Assembly (NCBI GenBank): GCA_964626735.1
Contig: CAZVIJ010000058.1
Coordinates: forward strand, 1 to 9,419
Source: CAZVIJ01 sp964626735
GTDB lineage: Bacteria; Patescibacteriota; Dojkabacteria; JAOAGR01
DNA: 9,419 nucleotides
Direction of reading: 5' to 3'
A program made the translations under genes and the position numbers. The notes beneath the pieces are model-generated. The model made no database searches and was not told the origin of the DNA. It worked only from the letters and a program-made list of their open reading frames with translations. Below are positions 1-6,961 of this stretch, in pieces. Positions within the stretch are counted from its first letter, which is position 1. The number at the start of each line of letters is the position of its first letter.

Positions 1-40
1 GGTCCAAGCATCGCGTACTTCCATGGGCGATTGAAAACCG

Positions 41-2218
41 TTATTCAGTCTCAGACTGAGTCTTCGGTAAAATAATTACAAACGTTGTCCCTACTCCGAC
101 CTTGCTTCTTACCTTGATCGTCCCATGGTGGCGGTCAACGATCTTGCGGCAAATGGATAACCCGATACCCGAACCTGGGTATTCCGATTTCGTGTGCAGC
201 CGCTGGAAAATATTGAAAATCTTATCCTTATACTTCGAGTCGAATCCGATGCCGTTATCTTCGAAATAAATCTTTACCGTATTGGAATTCTTCTTCGACT
301 CTTTCATATAAATATTGATTGTCGGCTCAGTATCATGTTTCCTGAACTTCAGGCTATTCGATAGCAGGTTCTGGAAAAGTTGCCGCATCTGAAGAGCGTC
401 CGCCTCGATACTCGGCAAATCGCCCACAGAAATATGCGCATGCACTTCCTCCGTACGAATTTCCAAGTCAGACAAAACCTCGACGGCAATATCGTTGAGA
501 TCGACACTCTCGAACGGCCTCGCCTGGGACGTAACCCGCGAAAATTGCAGCAAATCGTTGATCAGAAGACTCATCCTGCTTGATGCATTTTGCATCTTCC
601 CGATATAGCCGGATCCCTCCTCTCCCAATATATCCTTGTATTTCCTTTGGAGGATTTCGCCGAATGCGATAACTTTCCGCAGCGGTTCCTGCAAATCATG
701 GGAGGAAATGTACGCGAAATCCTGAAGCTCGCTATTGCTTTGCTCAAGCTTTTTATTGAGCGACTTTAGCTCCTCGTCGGCATTTTTCTGCCTCGTAATA
801 TCGAAGTACGAGGTTACCACATGCGACAATGTTTTCGTCCCCGGTTCATAAATCGGAAGGGAACTGATCCTCAGCCATTGGAGCGGCAGGTCGCCGCGTT
901 TGACGCCGATAACCGTATCGATGCATGGCTTTCCGGTTTGTCGAACCGTGTGATTAGGCATTTTTTCTCGATCAATCGTTTCTCCATTTTCGTTGACGTA
1001 CGTCCAGCTGGACGAATCGTTTGATTCTGCCTCTTGGATACTCGAGAACCCGAGGATACGGTATGCGCTCTCGTTGTACGTGAGCATTTTGCCGTTCTTG
1101 TCTTCAAGAATAATACCTTCTTGAAGAATGTTGACGACCATCTTATACCGCTCTTCGCTTTCGGAAAGCTTATTTGCGGTGTAGGACGCAATCTCTACCG
1201 CCTGCTGCCTGCTTTTCAGCAAGAGATACACAACGCCGCTCACGAGAAGCGTAATTAACGTAGTCAAAACCGGATAGAGCAGTTTATTGCTGAACCACCG
1301 GTTCTCCACGAAGTGCTCGTTCGAACGGTACCGGACAGTGAGAGTCTTGCCGCCAAAGTTAATCGTCTGTTGGTCGGTGATCATCGTTGGCATCACCAAG
1401 AGATTACCTTTCTGCTGACTGCCGGTACTGTACAGGAAATTGCTCTGATCTGCCGATCCATCATAGAGGTCGAAATCGATCCCCAGCCTACTCCGATCGA
1501 TAAGATTATTCAATAGATTATCGGCTCGTATTCCAGCATACACGACGCCCCGTATCGCTGCCCGCCTTTGTTCGACTGTGTCGATAGGGCTTTTAACAGC
1601 ATATACGGGAACGACGATATAGAAAGCCGGCGTATTGTTGTTCTGATTGCCGTTTTTGAAAATCAGCTGTAGTTTCTCAGAGATCGTAGTCTTTCCGGAG
1701 TCGACAGCTTCCTCGATTGTCTTCCGGCGAATATCTTCCGATGCGATATTGAATCCGATCGCTTGCTTCGAAGCATCAGACTCCGGTCCAATGTATAAAA
1801 TCGGGTACATCGTGGAGTCGCCGCTCTCGGGGAATATTTTGTAGTCGGACAATCCTGCTTTTCGAACAAGATCCATATACGTCTCGCGCTCTTGCGGCGC
1901 CACCTTCGCAGCCAAGCCGATGGCTCCGATTCCCGGTACTTTGTTGTCTGCAAGCACCGTGCTCGCGTACATGTTCCACTGGTCCTTCGATACGTTGAGA
2001 TTCGCTTTCAATAACCCCTGTGCTCCCAACATAACTTCCTCGTAGTACGTCAGCCTCGTCATTATATTGGTGTTCGTTTCGCTGATGCGAGCGTTGAACG
2101 TTTTGCGCGACGCATCTTGGGCATAATTGAACCATATGGAAAGCAAGAAACTGTTTATGATCAGCCCCGTGAGGAATAAAGTAAGTGCGGTACGTCTATA
2201 TTTCTTGCTTCGAGCCAC
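41..2218 (-). CDS. CHASE-PAS hybrid-less sensor histidine kinase
   Basis: A 725-residue membrane sensor kinase, expected to autophosphorylate a histidine and pass the phosphate to a response regulator. Visible order: transmembrane helix about residues 10-32; extracytoplasmic CHASE-like sensor about 60-290; second helix about 312-335; PAS/PAC domain about 352-475; short coiled coil 478-500; HisKA of the Cph1-like type with phosphoacceptor His507 (SSHDLQEP); HATPase with N box NLLSNSLK (617-624), G1 DNGIG (654-658), F box near 668-671 and G2 GSGIGLS (682-688). All catalytic motifs look intact, and there is no HAMP or receiver domain. The start is GTG at 2218, chosen because the signal-anchor helix follows directly and a TGn plus AATAAT -10 lies 8 nt upstream. 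AAGGA is also present but only 3 nt from the GTG, too close for a normal ribosome site. CHASE domains sense extracellular small molecules; the ligand is unknown here. No response regulator lies inside the window. Confidence 0.93.
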   Translation of the reverse strand: MARSKKYRRTALTLFLTGLIINSFLLSIWFNYAQDASRKTFNARISETNTNIMTRLTYYEEVMLGAQGLLKANLNVSKDQWNMYASTVLADNKVPGIGAIGLAAKVAPQERETYMDLVRKAGLSDYKIFPESGDSTMYPILYIGPESDASKQAIGFNIASEDIRRKTIEEAVDSGKTTISEKLQLIFKNGNQNNNTPAFYIVVPVYAVKSPIDTVEQRRAAIRGVVYAGIRADNLLNNLIDRSRLGIDFDLYDGSADQSNFLYSTGSQQKGNLLVMPTMITDQQTINFGGKTLTVRYRSNEHFVENRWFSNKLLYPVLTTLITLLVSGVVYLLLKSRQQAVEIASYTANKLSESEERYKMVVNILQEGIILEDKNGKMLTYNESAYRILGFSSIQEAESNDSSSWTYVNENGETIDREKMPNHTVRQTGKPCIDTVIGVKRGDLPLQWLRISSLPIYEPGTKTLSHVVTSYFDITRQKNADEELKSLNKKLEQSNSELQDFAYISSHDLQEPLRKVIAFGEILQRKYKDILGEEGSGYIGKMQNASSRMSLLINDLLQFSRVTSQARPFESVDLNDIAVEVLSDLEIRTEEVHAHISVGDLPSIEADALQMRQLFQNLLSNSLKFRKHDTEPTINIYMKESKKNSNTVKIYFEDNGIGFDSKYKDKIFNIFQRLHTKSEYPGSGIGLSICRKIVDRHHGTIKVRSKVGVGTTFVIILPKTQSETE

Positions 2219-2226
2219 TTGTCCTT

Positions 2227-2235
2227 ATTATTGCA
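2227..2235 (-). promoter_or_regulatory. Extended -10 for the histidine kinase
   Basis: On the minus strand this reads TGCAATAAT, a TGn extended -10 with five of six consensus bases, 8 nt before the GTG. A transcript starting 7-8 nt downstream would be leaderless or nearly so. It lies in the 55-bp gap after the methyltransferase-like gene, which suggests the kinase has its own promoter. Confidence 0.45.
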
Positions 2236-2273
2236 TAATCCTGCCGATAATTCGCGGTACCATGCTTTGTCTA

Positions 2274-2933
2274 CTAATTTCTCCGTAACGGATCTGGTAT
2301 AGGAGGACGATACGCGGTATCCACGTCGCCCCCAACGATATCTTGGTAAGTTTCCCGTATTTTCCGTAATGCATAGATTATTGGTTGGGTCCTATCGCCG
2401 TTTTCCTCGATTTCCATTGGTCCGGAAATTGTAATGCACTCGTATCCATAATTAATTGCAGTAGTTTCGACATAATTCCGATCAGGCACCGTCGTAATCC
2501 GTGGATTTGGATTTCCTCTCAATTCGTACATTGTGCAAACGATCAGCATTCCTCCCATCTTCAACGCCTTTCCCGATTCATTCAGAAGAGCTGGGAAGAA
2601 AACACCATCAGCGGTATCCTCCGTATAGTTTGGGTCTATGGTCAAATTCTCGGCGACGACGTAATCGAGGGATCCCTCGGTTGCCGGTATATTATTTCCG
2701 CTTCCGACAATTAAAGCACCAACAGTAGGATTTCGATCGAGCGTAATCCAGCCTCGGCTATTGTAGTGTTCGGAATTGCCTCCGCTTCCTATAACCATTC
2801 CTTTTTGGCCAGGTAGTAACGGTTCGGATAGTACGGAAAAGACAGTATCGGTCATTTCCCTCTGTTTCACCACATATTCGGCTAAACAAGGAGAAAAACG
2901 GGGTTCTGAAGTGAGAACGTCGTTACTAGACAT
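2274..2933 (-). CDS. SAM-dependent methyltransferase-like protein, class I fold
   Basis: 219 residues. Residues 46-52 (MVIGSGG) match the glycine-rich motif I of Rossmann methyltransferases. D66 in WITLDRNP sits where the acidic residue binding the SAM ribose is expected. GSGNNIPATEGSLDYVV (77-93) resembles motifs II/III of the small methyltransferase type 11 group (GDxxxLPxxxxSxDxV), and KALKMGGMLIV (122-132) resembles the strand 5 region. Motif I lacks the usual acidic residue before the glycines, and the EH that often follows motif III is AEN here. Catalytic activity is therefore uncertain, and no substrate can be inferred. The gene is soluble with no signal peptide. It starts at the ATG at 2933 and is divergent from the gene at 3002 across 68 bp. 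The histidine kinase follows 55 bp downstream. A glycan or small-molecule substrate is possible but is only a guess. Confidence 0.7.
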   Translation of the reverse strand: MSSNDVLTSEPRFSPCLAEYVVKQREMTDTVFSVLSEPLLPGQKGMVIGSGGNSEHYNSRGWITLDRNPTVGALIVGSGNNIPATEGSLDYVVAENLTIDPNYTEDTADGVFFPALLNESGKALKMGGMLIVCTMYELRGNPNPRITTVPDRNYVETTAINYGYECITISGPMEIEENGDRTQPIIYALRKIRETYQDIVGGDVDTAYRPPIPDPLRRN

Positions 2934-2940
2934 ACGTCTA

Positions 2941-2946
2941 AGTCTA
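2941..2946 (-). promoter_or_regulatory. Weak -10 for the methyltransferase-like gene
   Basis: On the minus strand this reads TAGACT, four of six matches to TATAAT, 7 nt before the ATG at 2933. TAGAC is repeated directly downstream (TAGACTTAGACGT). The spacing matches the stronger promoters in the window, but the hexamer itself is poor. Confidence 0.3.
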
Positions 2947-2960
2947 TTGAATCAGATATG

Positions 2961-2970
2961 AATTGCAATT
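2961..2970. repeat. 10-bp perfect palindrome in a divergent intergenic region
   Basis: AATTGCAATT is its own reverse complement. It lies in the 68-bp gap between two divergent genes, upstream of both predicted -10 boxes. It could be a shared operator, but a short AT-rich palindrome can easily arise by chance. Confidence 0.3.
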
Positions 2971-2986
2971 GCTATTAAGCTCCGCA

Positions 2987-2995
2987 TGATATAAT
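2987..2995 (+). promoter_or_regulatory. Extended -10 promoter of the 3002 gene, predicted leaderless
   Basis: TGATATAAT is an exact TATAAT with an extended TGn, ending 6 nt before the ATG at 3002. Initiation at the normal distance would fall on or beside the A of the ATG. There is no Shine-Dalgarno sequence. The nearest -35-like match (TTGCTA, 2969-2974) is 15 bp away, which is short. Confidence 0.65.
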
Positions 2996-3001
2996 TATCG
3001 C

Positions 3002-4033
3002 ATGCATAATATAAGCGATTTTGGTCTTGGACAAACTGTACATATGCCCCAGTTGTTTACCGTTGGGGAGCAAGGCGCGATTGTAAGGTTTCCCCTGGCA
3101 ACCCACCCGCTCACGTACTTAGCGGGACTAACGACTCCGCATACTCCAGGAAACTTGGCAGCTCGCGAATCTTTGATGGATAAGACGCTCGTGGTTGCGG
3201 AGCGGATCGATGGCGATCCTCAAGACAGATGCCTCTACGATCACCGAAACGAAGCAGGAATCAACGTATACGATCTCCTCGATAAGTTCCGATCGCTCAC
3301 CTACGTTTGGTTGAACCAAACTCACGAGACTTCTGATGATCTGTACCCGATTACAGCGTTGAATACGCTTACGTTTTGGAACGGCCTGGCTTCGAACGCC
3401 GGACGAGTCCAAATGATGCGTCTCGTCTACGATCCGCTCATGCGAGAGGTTTTCCAAGTTTTCGTTCCGTTCGTGATGATTAACGGTAAGCATGCCAGGG
3501 CCGAAATTAGATACACAAAGAGCCTCGAGGCAGATATCCTCGGGCAAACCTACGACTGGGAAGAATTGGCAATGCGGCAATCGGTTCTCTGCTCGTTGCT
3601 CCGTAATCCGATGATCATTTCAAAGTATCGTGTGCAAATCCGTCGGCACGTCTTGGCAGGTGGACTTGAGCTGCAAGGACAACCGGGAACATTCCCCGCC
3701 CTCCCCGCCGATCCATCGCAGTGGGAAATATTGAAAGATACCGACGCTTTGTATGAAACCGCGGTCGAACGCATGTTCATGACGAACCCAGGCGTTCTCG
3801 TCGCGAATACGAAGGGAAACGCCGGAGAAACCGATAACGCAGCAAAAATTCGTTTCAATCCTGCTGTCGGATTCTGCAGCAGGGAACTGATACGCGAGGC
3901 AATCAAAGCCAACAAAAAGGTTCTGGAATTCTTCCCGCTCCCCTTTAATTGCATCGATCGGATTACGAAAGATCACGCTATCTTCTCGACTGCTCGACGA
4001 GTACGTGCAGTAAACGCAGCCGTACGACGTTAA
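3002..4033 (+). CDS. Unrecognised 343-residue soluble protein
   Basis: I do not recognise the family. There is no signal peptide or clear membrane helix. The N-terminal third is mixed and rich in His, Pro and Thr. A hydrophobic stretch near 148-160 (REVFQVFVPFVMI) looks like buried strands. The region 187-225 is likely helical and basic, and the C-terminus is strongly basic (ARRVRAVNAAVRR, 331-343), which would suit nucleic-acid or surface contact, although that is inference. No nucleotide-binding or metal-binding motif stands out. The start at 3002 is favoured over the next ATG (residue 15) by the exact extended -10 placed 6 nt upstream. The gene converges on the glycosidase gene, with only one base between the two stop codons, so any terminator must lie inside coding sequence. 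Codon-like base use resembles its neighbours, and the length and open frame support a real gene. Confidence 0.85.
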   Translation: MHNISDFGLGQTVHMPQLFTVGEQGAIVRFPLATHPLTYLAGLTTPHTPGNLAARESLMDKTLVVAERIDGDPQDRCLYDHRNEAGINVYDLLDKFRSLTYVWLNQTHETSDDLYPITALNTLTFWNGLASNAGRVQMMRLVYDPLMREVFQVFVPFVMINGKHARAEIRYTKSLEADILGQTYDWEELAMRQSVLCSLLRNPMIISKYRVQIRRHVLAGGLELQGQPGTFPALPADPSQWEILKDTDALYETAVERMFMTNPGVLVANTKGNAGETDNAAKIRFNPAVGFCSRELIREAIKANKKVLEFFPLPFNCIDRITKDHAIFSTARRVRAVNAAVRR

Positions 4034-4034
4034 C

Positions 4035-5414
4035 CTAGACGAAAGCCCTTCTCCAGATTTCGTAGTCGGTTAAGTTTACCTTACCATCACGATCGAAATC
4101 TGCTGTATTGGTGGCACGTTCGCCGACCAATTCCTTCCGCAGCGTCTCGAAATCATTCAAATCGATCTTCGTATCGCAGTTAGCATCCCCTTGCGCATGA
4201 GTCGGACAAGCGGCTGCCGTTGGAGCTTGAGTTGACGTTACACGAATCGATGGTGCAACCGAGGTTGTCGGTACGTTGGTGGGCTTAAGCGTTGCCGTCG
4301 GCATTTTCGGAATGGTTGGCGTGGCGGAAGTCTTTACGGTAGGCGTAGGCGTCTTGGTAACGGCGATTGTGCAGGAAGGCGATACGTTCTTCATAGCATC
4401 GTACGCGGCGGTCTTGGTGATCTCCAGTGTCGCGCGGTTTGGTGTCATTAATTCGAATCCTTGGGTATTTCCCGAAGCGGAATCGCCATCGAAGTTGTAC
4501 CACATGGTCGGATACCGTATTCCGGCTGCACACAGTTTCGAATACATTTGTGACAAATAGGTCGCCTTCAACACCTCGCTTCCGCCGGTATTGCCTGGGT
4601 AGACCGAAGCAATCGAGCTGAAACCCACTTCCGTAAGGAACAGCGGCTTTGACGCAAATGACGGGTACTTGGCCAGGTACGACTTGAACGTATTCACCTC
4701 GTCGATGACGCCATCGGCTCCTTTGTCGGAATACGGGTGAAACCCGACCACATCCATATAGTTATGCGCTCCCAATTCCGCTTCGAAATCAACGAACCGC
4801 TGGTACTTGTATTGCGAGAGCCCTGCGCCGACGATTGTTGCCGCTGGATGAACCGACTTAATCGCAGCATATGCTTCCTTAAGGTATGCGACGTAATACT
4901 CGACAGATTTCTTGTATTCGCTGTCGGATGCATCTTCGCTGATATTCCAATAGTAATGCAGATTCGGCTCAGACCAAATTTCGAACGTATTCGTATAGTT
5001 CTTGATGCACGGCACTAATGACTTCATCCAATTCGAGAACGCCTGGAGATCATCGGCGCTGGCAGTTGTCGTGTTATGGTTCGGTATGACGACGGTCGAC
5101 AATACCTGAATACCTCGTGCAGTAGCCGCTTGAAATAATTTCGTGTAAAAGCCCCATGTGGTGCATTTCGTTTGCGTATTTACTGTAATCCCCAATCGTA
5201 TCGACTGTATCCCTGCCTCTTTCATAAGGTCGAGCGTCTTATTGAGGCCGTCCCAGTTGTAATCTTTTTTGGTCTGGTCGTACCAGTCGCCGACTTGCCA
5301 GGTTACGCCCTTTTTGAGGTCATACAAGTTCGATGCTGCCCTTACTGGTTGCGGTAATGCAAAGGCAAAAACACCAACGACCATTACAACCAGAAGATAG
5401 AGGGCACGGTTCAT
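4035..5414 (-). CDS. Secreted clan-A glycoside hydrolase with C-terminal type I dockerin
   Basis: 459 residues. A signal peptide (MNRALYLLVVMVVGVFAFAL) is followed by a likely cleavage site after VRA (residue 26). Residues about 30-345 form a glycosidase (beta/alpha)8 barrel of the GH5/GH39-like clan A type. WSEPN (147-151) gives the probable acid/base Glu149, and LTEVGFSS (260-267) the probable nucleophile Glu262; FHPYSD (225-230) is also typical. The exact GH family and substrate cannot be read by eye. Residues 353-403 are a Pro/Thr/Ser linker. Residues 408-459 are a dockerin with two calcium-loop repeats: D410, N412, D414, D418, D421, and D439, D441, D443, N447, D450. Dockerins bind cohesin modules on scaffoldins or the cell surface; no cohesin is in the window. 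The start ATG at 5414 is supported by the signal peptide and by a TGn-TATTAT box 6 nt upstream. Confidence 0.9.
   Translation of the reverse strand: MNRALYLLVVMVVGVFAFALPQPVRAASNLYDLKKGVTWQVGDWYDQTKKDYNWDGLNKTLDLMKEAGIQSIRLGITVNTQTKCTTWGFYTKLFQAATARGIQVLSTVVIPNHNTTTASADDLQAFSNWMKSLVPCIKNYTNTFEIWSEPNLHYYWNISEDASDSEYKKSVEYYVAYLKEAYAAIKSVHPAATIVGAGLSQYKYQRFVDFEAELGAHNYMDVVGFHPYSDKGADGVIDEVNTFKSYLAKYPSFASKPLFLTEVGFSSIASVYPGNTGGSEVLKATYLSQMYSKLCAAGIRYPTMWYNFDGDSASGNTQGFELMTPNRATLEITKTAAYDAMKNVSPSCTIAVTKTPTPTVKTSATPTIPKMPTATLKPTNVPTTSVAPSIRVTSTQAPTAAACPTHAQGDANCDTKIDLNDFETLRKELVGERATNTADFDRDGKVNLTDYEIWRRAFV
4038..4193 (-). other. Dockerin type I domain region
   Basis: This is the coding region for residues 408-459 of the hydrolase. 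It contains two EF-hand-like loops of the form DxNxDxxxDxxD and DxDxDGxxNxxD, each followed by a helix (DFETLRKEL and DYEIWRRAF). Duplicated F-hand motifs define type I dockerins. Confidence 0.8.
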
Positions 5415-5420
5415 GAGGCA

Positions 5421-5429
5421 ATAATACCA
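5421..5429 (-). promoter_or_regulatory. Extended -10 of the glycosidase-dockerin gene, predicted leaderless
   Basis: On the minus strand this reads TGGTATTAT: a TGn extension plus five of six consensus bases, 6 nt before the ATG at 5414. There is no Shine-Dalgarno sequence. It faces away from the plus-strand promoter at 5464, so the two promoters share about 35 bp. Confidence 0.55.
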
Positions 5430-5441
5430 CTTCCGCCATAC

Positions 5442-5469
5442 TTTACCGCCAAGCGCGAATATCTATAAT
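5442..5469 (+). promoter_or_regulatory. -35/-10 promoter of the two-helix membrane protein gene
   Basis: TTTACC (5442-5447, four of six matches to TTGACA), a 16-bp spacer and an exact TATAAT (5464-5469). The last two bases of the -10 overlap the first possible ATG (5468-5470). Transcription would therefore start past that codon, close to the second ATG at 5477, which is 7 nt from the end of the hexamer. Confidence 0.6.
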
Positions 5470-5476
5470 GAATCGC

Positions 5477-6124
5477 ATGAACGAACATACGACGACAATT
5501 GTCGTTAGCGGTAAAGATGACGATCGGTTGACGTTGTACCGCAAGTTCGGTTGGGTTCCGACAAATGCGAGCAGTTTGCATCTCGACGACTGGCCTCAAA
5601 ATTTTTCTGCGGAGATTGATCTCGAACGCTCCGACAAGCATCTCGAATCACTGGAAAAAGAGTACTACGATACACAGCGGGCCCTGAACAACGTGATTTT
5701 CAAGGAAAAACTGAATGCGAACTTCGCTTCGTACTTCTGTCTCTACTCGCTAATCGGGATAGCCGCATCGGCTGGCGCGGTATATTGGCTCCTTACTACC
5801 TTTGCATCTTCCTCAAGCCTTTTCGGTCTGCCGAACGTTCCGATGATCTATATCCTTTTGTTCTTCACGCTTTCAGTTCTCTCGGTGTATGCAGGCGTAT
5901 TCCTGGATTCCAAGCTCTCGGGCCGAAGCAAGGTAGCGATCCTAGCCGTACGAATGTTTAACGAAGCGCCAGATGAAAAAATCGCTCAACTGAAAACCTC
6001 CCTTAGGGAATCGGAAGAAAAAATAACCCAAGCATCGAACGACGCTACCCGCGATGAAGCGATCGCATATTTGGAGGAGGAACTTTCGAGCTCAGGAGTT
6101 TACCAATTCGCAGAAACGGCATAA
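5477..6124 (+). CDS. Two-helix membrane protein of unknown function
   Basis: 215 residues from the ATG at 5477. An in-frame ATG at 5468 would add MNR, but it overlaps the -10 hexamer and would not be transcribed from that promoter, so I use 5477. Numbering from 5477, a soluble N-terminal region contains IVVSGKDDDRLTLYRKFGW and a charged helical stretch about 50-80. Two hydrophobic helices follow, near 85-109 and 121-143, joined by a short Ser/Gly/Pro loop. The charged C-terminal tail, about 163-205, is probably coiled coil. The layout suggests an inner-membrane hairpin with both ends on the same side, probably the cytoplasm. I recognise no family and no catalytic motif. It is divergent from the glycosidase gene and converges on the kinase-like gene, with 6 bp between stop codons. 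A membrane anchor or sensor of local protein assemblies is possible but is inference. Confidence 0.85.
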   Translation: MNEHTTTIVVSGKDDDRLTLYRKFGWVPTNASSLHLDDWPQNFSAEIDLERSDKHLESLEKEYYDTQRALNNVIFKEKLNANFASYFCLYSLIGIAASAGAVYWLLTTFASSSSLFGLPNVPMIYILLFFTLSVLSVYAGVFLDSKLSGRSKVAILAVRMFNEAPDEKIAQLKTSLRESEEKITQASNDATRDEAIAYLEEELSSSGVYQFAETA

Positions 6125-6128
6125 GAAT

Positions 6129-6158
6129 CTTCAATCACTTCCATACTGAAGTCTTTTT
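6129..6158 (+). terminator. Weak possible intrinsic terminator
   Basis: CTTCA (6129-6133) can pair with TGAAG (6147-6151) across a 13-nt loop, followed by TCTTTTT, just after the stop of the membrane protein gene. The stem is only 5 bp and lies mostly inside the 3' end of the convergent gene, so this is marginal. Confidence 0.2.
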
Positions 6159-6910
6159 GTTCTTCTAACAATTTTATACAGCACATCACAGACGATACTT
6201 TCATAATCGTCAATCGATCGAGTACCCGAACTCACTTCGGGAAACAGATTTAGTGCATACAGCAACTTTGAGCCATAGGTACTTTCGACTCGATCGAGAG
6301 CTTCAGGAACGGTAGCACGTAGGGGATTTCTGTTGCAGAGCGCTTGACAAACCATGCCGGGAAAACTTTCCCAGTCGTCGTATGTTTCCCATGCATGCTT
6401 AACAAATCGAGCTTCGCCAAAATCGAAAAGCAAGAATTGAGGGTTGCATTTATCAATCACGGCAAAGTTTTTAGCCTGAACATCACCGTATGAAATACCA
6501 AGCGAATGTGCAATTAATAGATTCCTATATGCTCTTAAAATCAAATCGCCGATGTCAGCAATAGAGTAATATGACCACGGCAAGGTATCTTCCTCACTTC
6601 GGTGCAGTTGGCCGTCGGAACTGAATCTTCGGGTATACCAGGTAATAAATCCAGTATTGGGTCTGGTACCCATAAATCGTTCGTAAGCATACGGTACGAC
6701 GGAAAACGTAATCCCGCTGGCTTGTTGGAAAGCAGACACTTTCTGCATCACCGCGAGAACATTACTCTTGCTCGCGTAAGGGTCGCCGTCAAATCCCCAT
6801 GTCGCCTCCGTCTTAACCATAATCTCTCCGCATGGTCGAACATGGGAGTCATATTCGCTGGGAGGATCTCCGAGCTGGTGGGTTGTAAATATGCTTGATC
6901 GCACCGCCAT
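6131..6910 (-). CDS. Protein-kinase-fold (APH/Bud32-like) phosphotransferase, atypical
   Basis: 259 residues. HSLGISYGDVQAKN (135-148) matches the catalytic loop of the kinase superfamily. Asp143 is the expected catalytic base and Asn148 a metal ligand, in the HGDxxxxN style of aminoglycoside phosphotransferases and Bud32 rather than the HRDLKxxN of Ser/Thr kinases. DFGEAR (163-168) is the DFG metal-binding motif. EIMVKTE (29-35) may hold the ATP-binding Lys33, although no clear glycine loop precedes it. Tyr141 replaces the usual His and Gln145 replaces the catalytic-loop Lys, so the activity or substrate may be unusual. The protein is soluble, with no transmembrane segment. It stops with TGA at 6131-6133. 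The ATG at 6910 is supported by an exact TATAAT 6 nt upstream. It is the last gene of a minus-strand series of four. The substrate (protein, sugar or drug) is unknown. Confidence 0.75.
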   Translation of the reverse strand: MAVRSSIFTTHQLGDPPSEYDSHVRPCGEIMVKTEATWGFDGDPYASKSNVLAVMQKVSAFQQASGITFSVVPYAYERFMGTRPNTGFITWYTRRFSSDGQLHRSEEDTLPWSYYSIADIGDLILRAYRNLLIAHSLGISYGDVQAKNFAVIDKCNPQFLLFDFGEARFVKHAWETYDDWESFPGMVCQALCNRNPLRATVPEALDRVESTYGSKLLYALNLFPEVSSGTRSIDDYESIVCDVLYKIVRRTKRLQYGSD

Positions 6911-6916
6911 ACGTCA

Positions 6917-6922
6917 ATTATA
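6917..6922 (-). promoter_or_regulatory. TATAAT of the kinase-like gene, predicted leaderless
   Basis: This is an exact TATAAT on the minus strand, with six bases (TGACGT) before the ATG at 6910. There is no Shine-Dalgarno sequence and no good -35 at 16-18 bp. It lies in the 51-bp gap after the Q-rich gene, so the kinase-like gene appears to have its own promoter. Confidence 0.6.
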
Positions 6923-6961
6923 GGATAAAAACGCTCGCGATATCGTATTCTGACACCGAAA

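Noticed and set aside
1..24. Minus-strand ATG at 24 followed by eight open codons, considered as the start of a gene after the histidine kinase.
   Set aside because: Eight codons are too few to judge, and no clear -10 or ribosome site supports it.
45..59. Perfect 7-bp inverted repeat (TCAGTCT-C-AGACTGA) at the end of the histidine kinase gene, considered as a terminator.
   Set aside because: It lies inside the last codons with a one-base loop and no T-run following, so it cannot form a normal terminator hairpin.
1776..2135. 119-codon minus-strand frame inside the histidine kinase gene.
   Set aside because: It is an alternative frame of the well-supported sensor domain, with Arg/Ser-rich shadow composition.
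4039..4063. ACGAAA/TTTCGT 6-bp stem near the convergent stops, considered as a bidirectional terminator.
   Set aside because: The stem is AT-rich with a 13-base loop and no T-run on either side.
4206..4358. Pro/Thr-rich repeats in the hydrolase considered as a separate repeat element.
   Set aside because: It is an ordinary degenerate interdomain linker between catalytic and dockerin modules, with no exact DNA repeat unit.
6131..6133. Possible recoding of TGA as glycine, as in some CPR lineages.
   Set aside because: The kinase-like gene ends at TGA just where the convergent gene's stop lies 6 bp away, and reading through would overlap that gene. Other genes end in TAA or TAG, which is uninformative.
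6923..6961. T5 run after a GC-rich stretch downstream of the Q-rich gene, considered as its terminator.
   Set aside because: I could not find a stem longer than 3-4 bp before the T-run on the minus strand.
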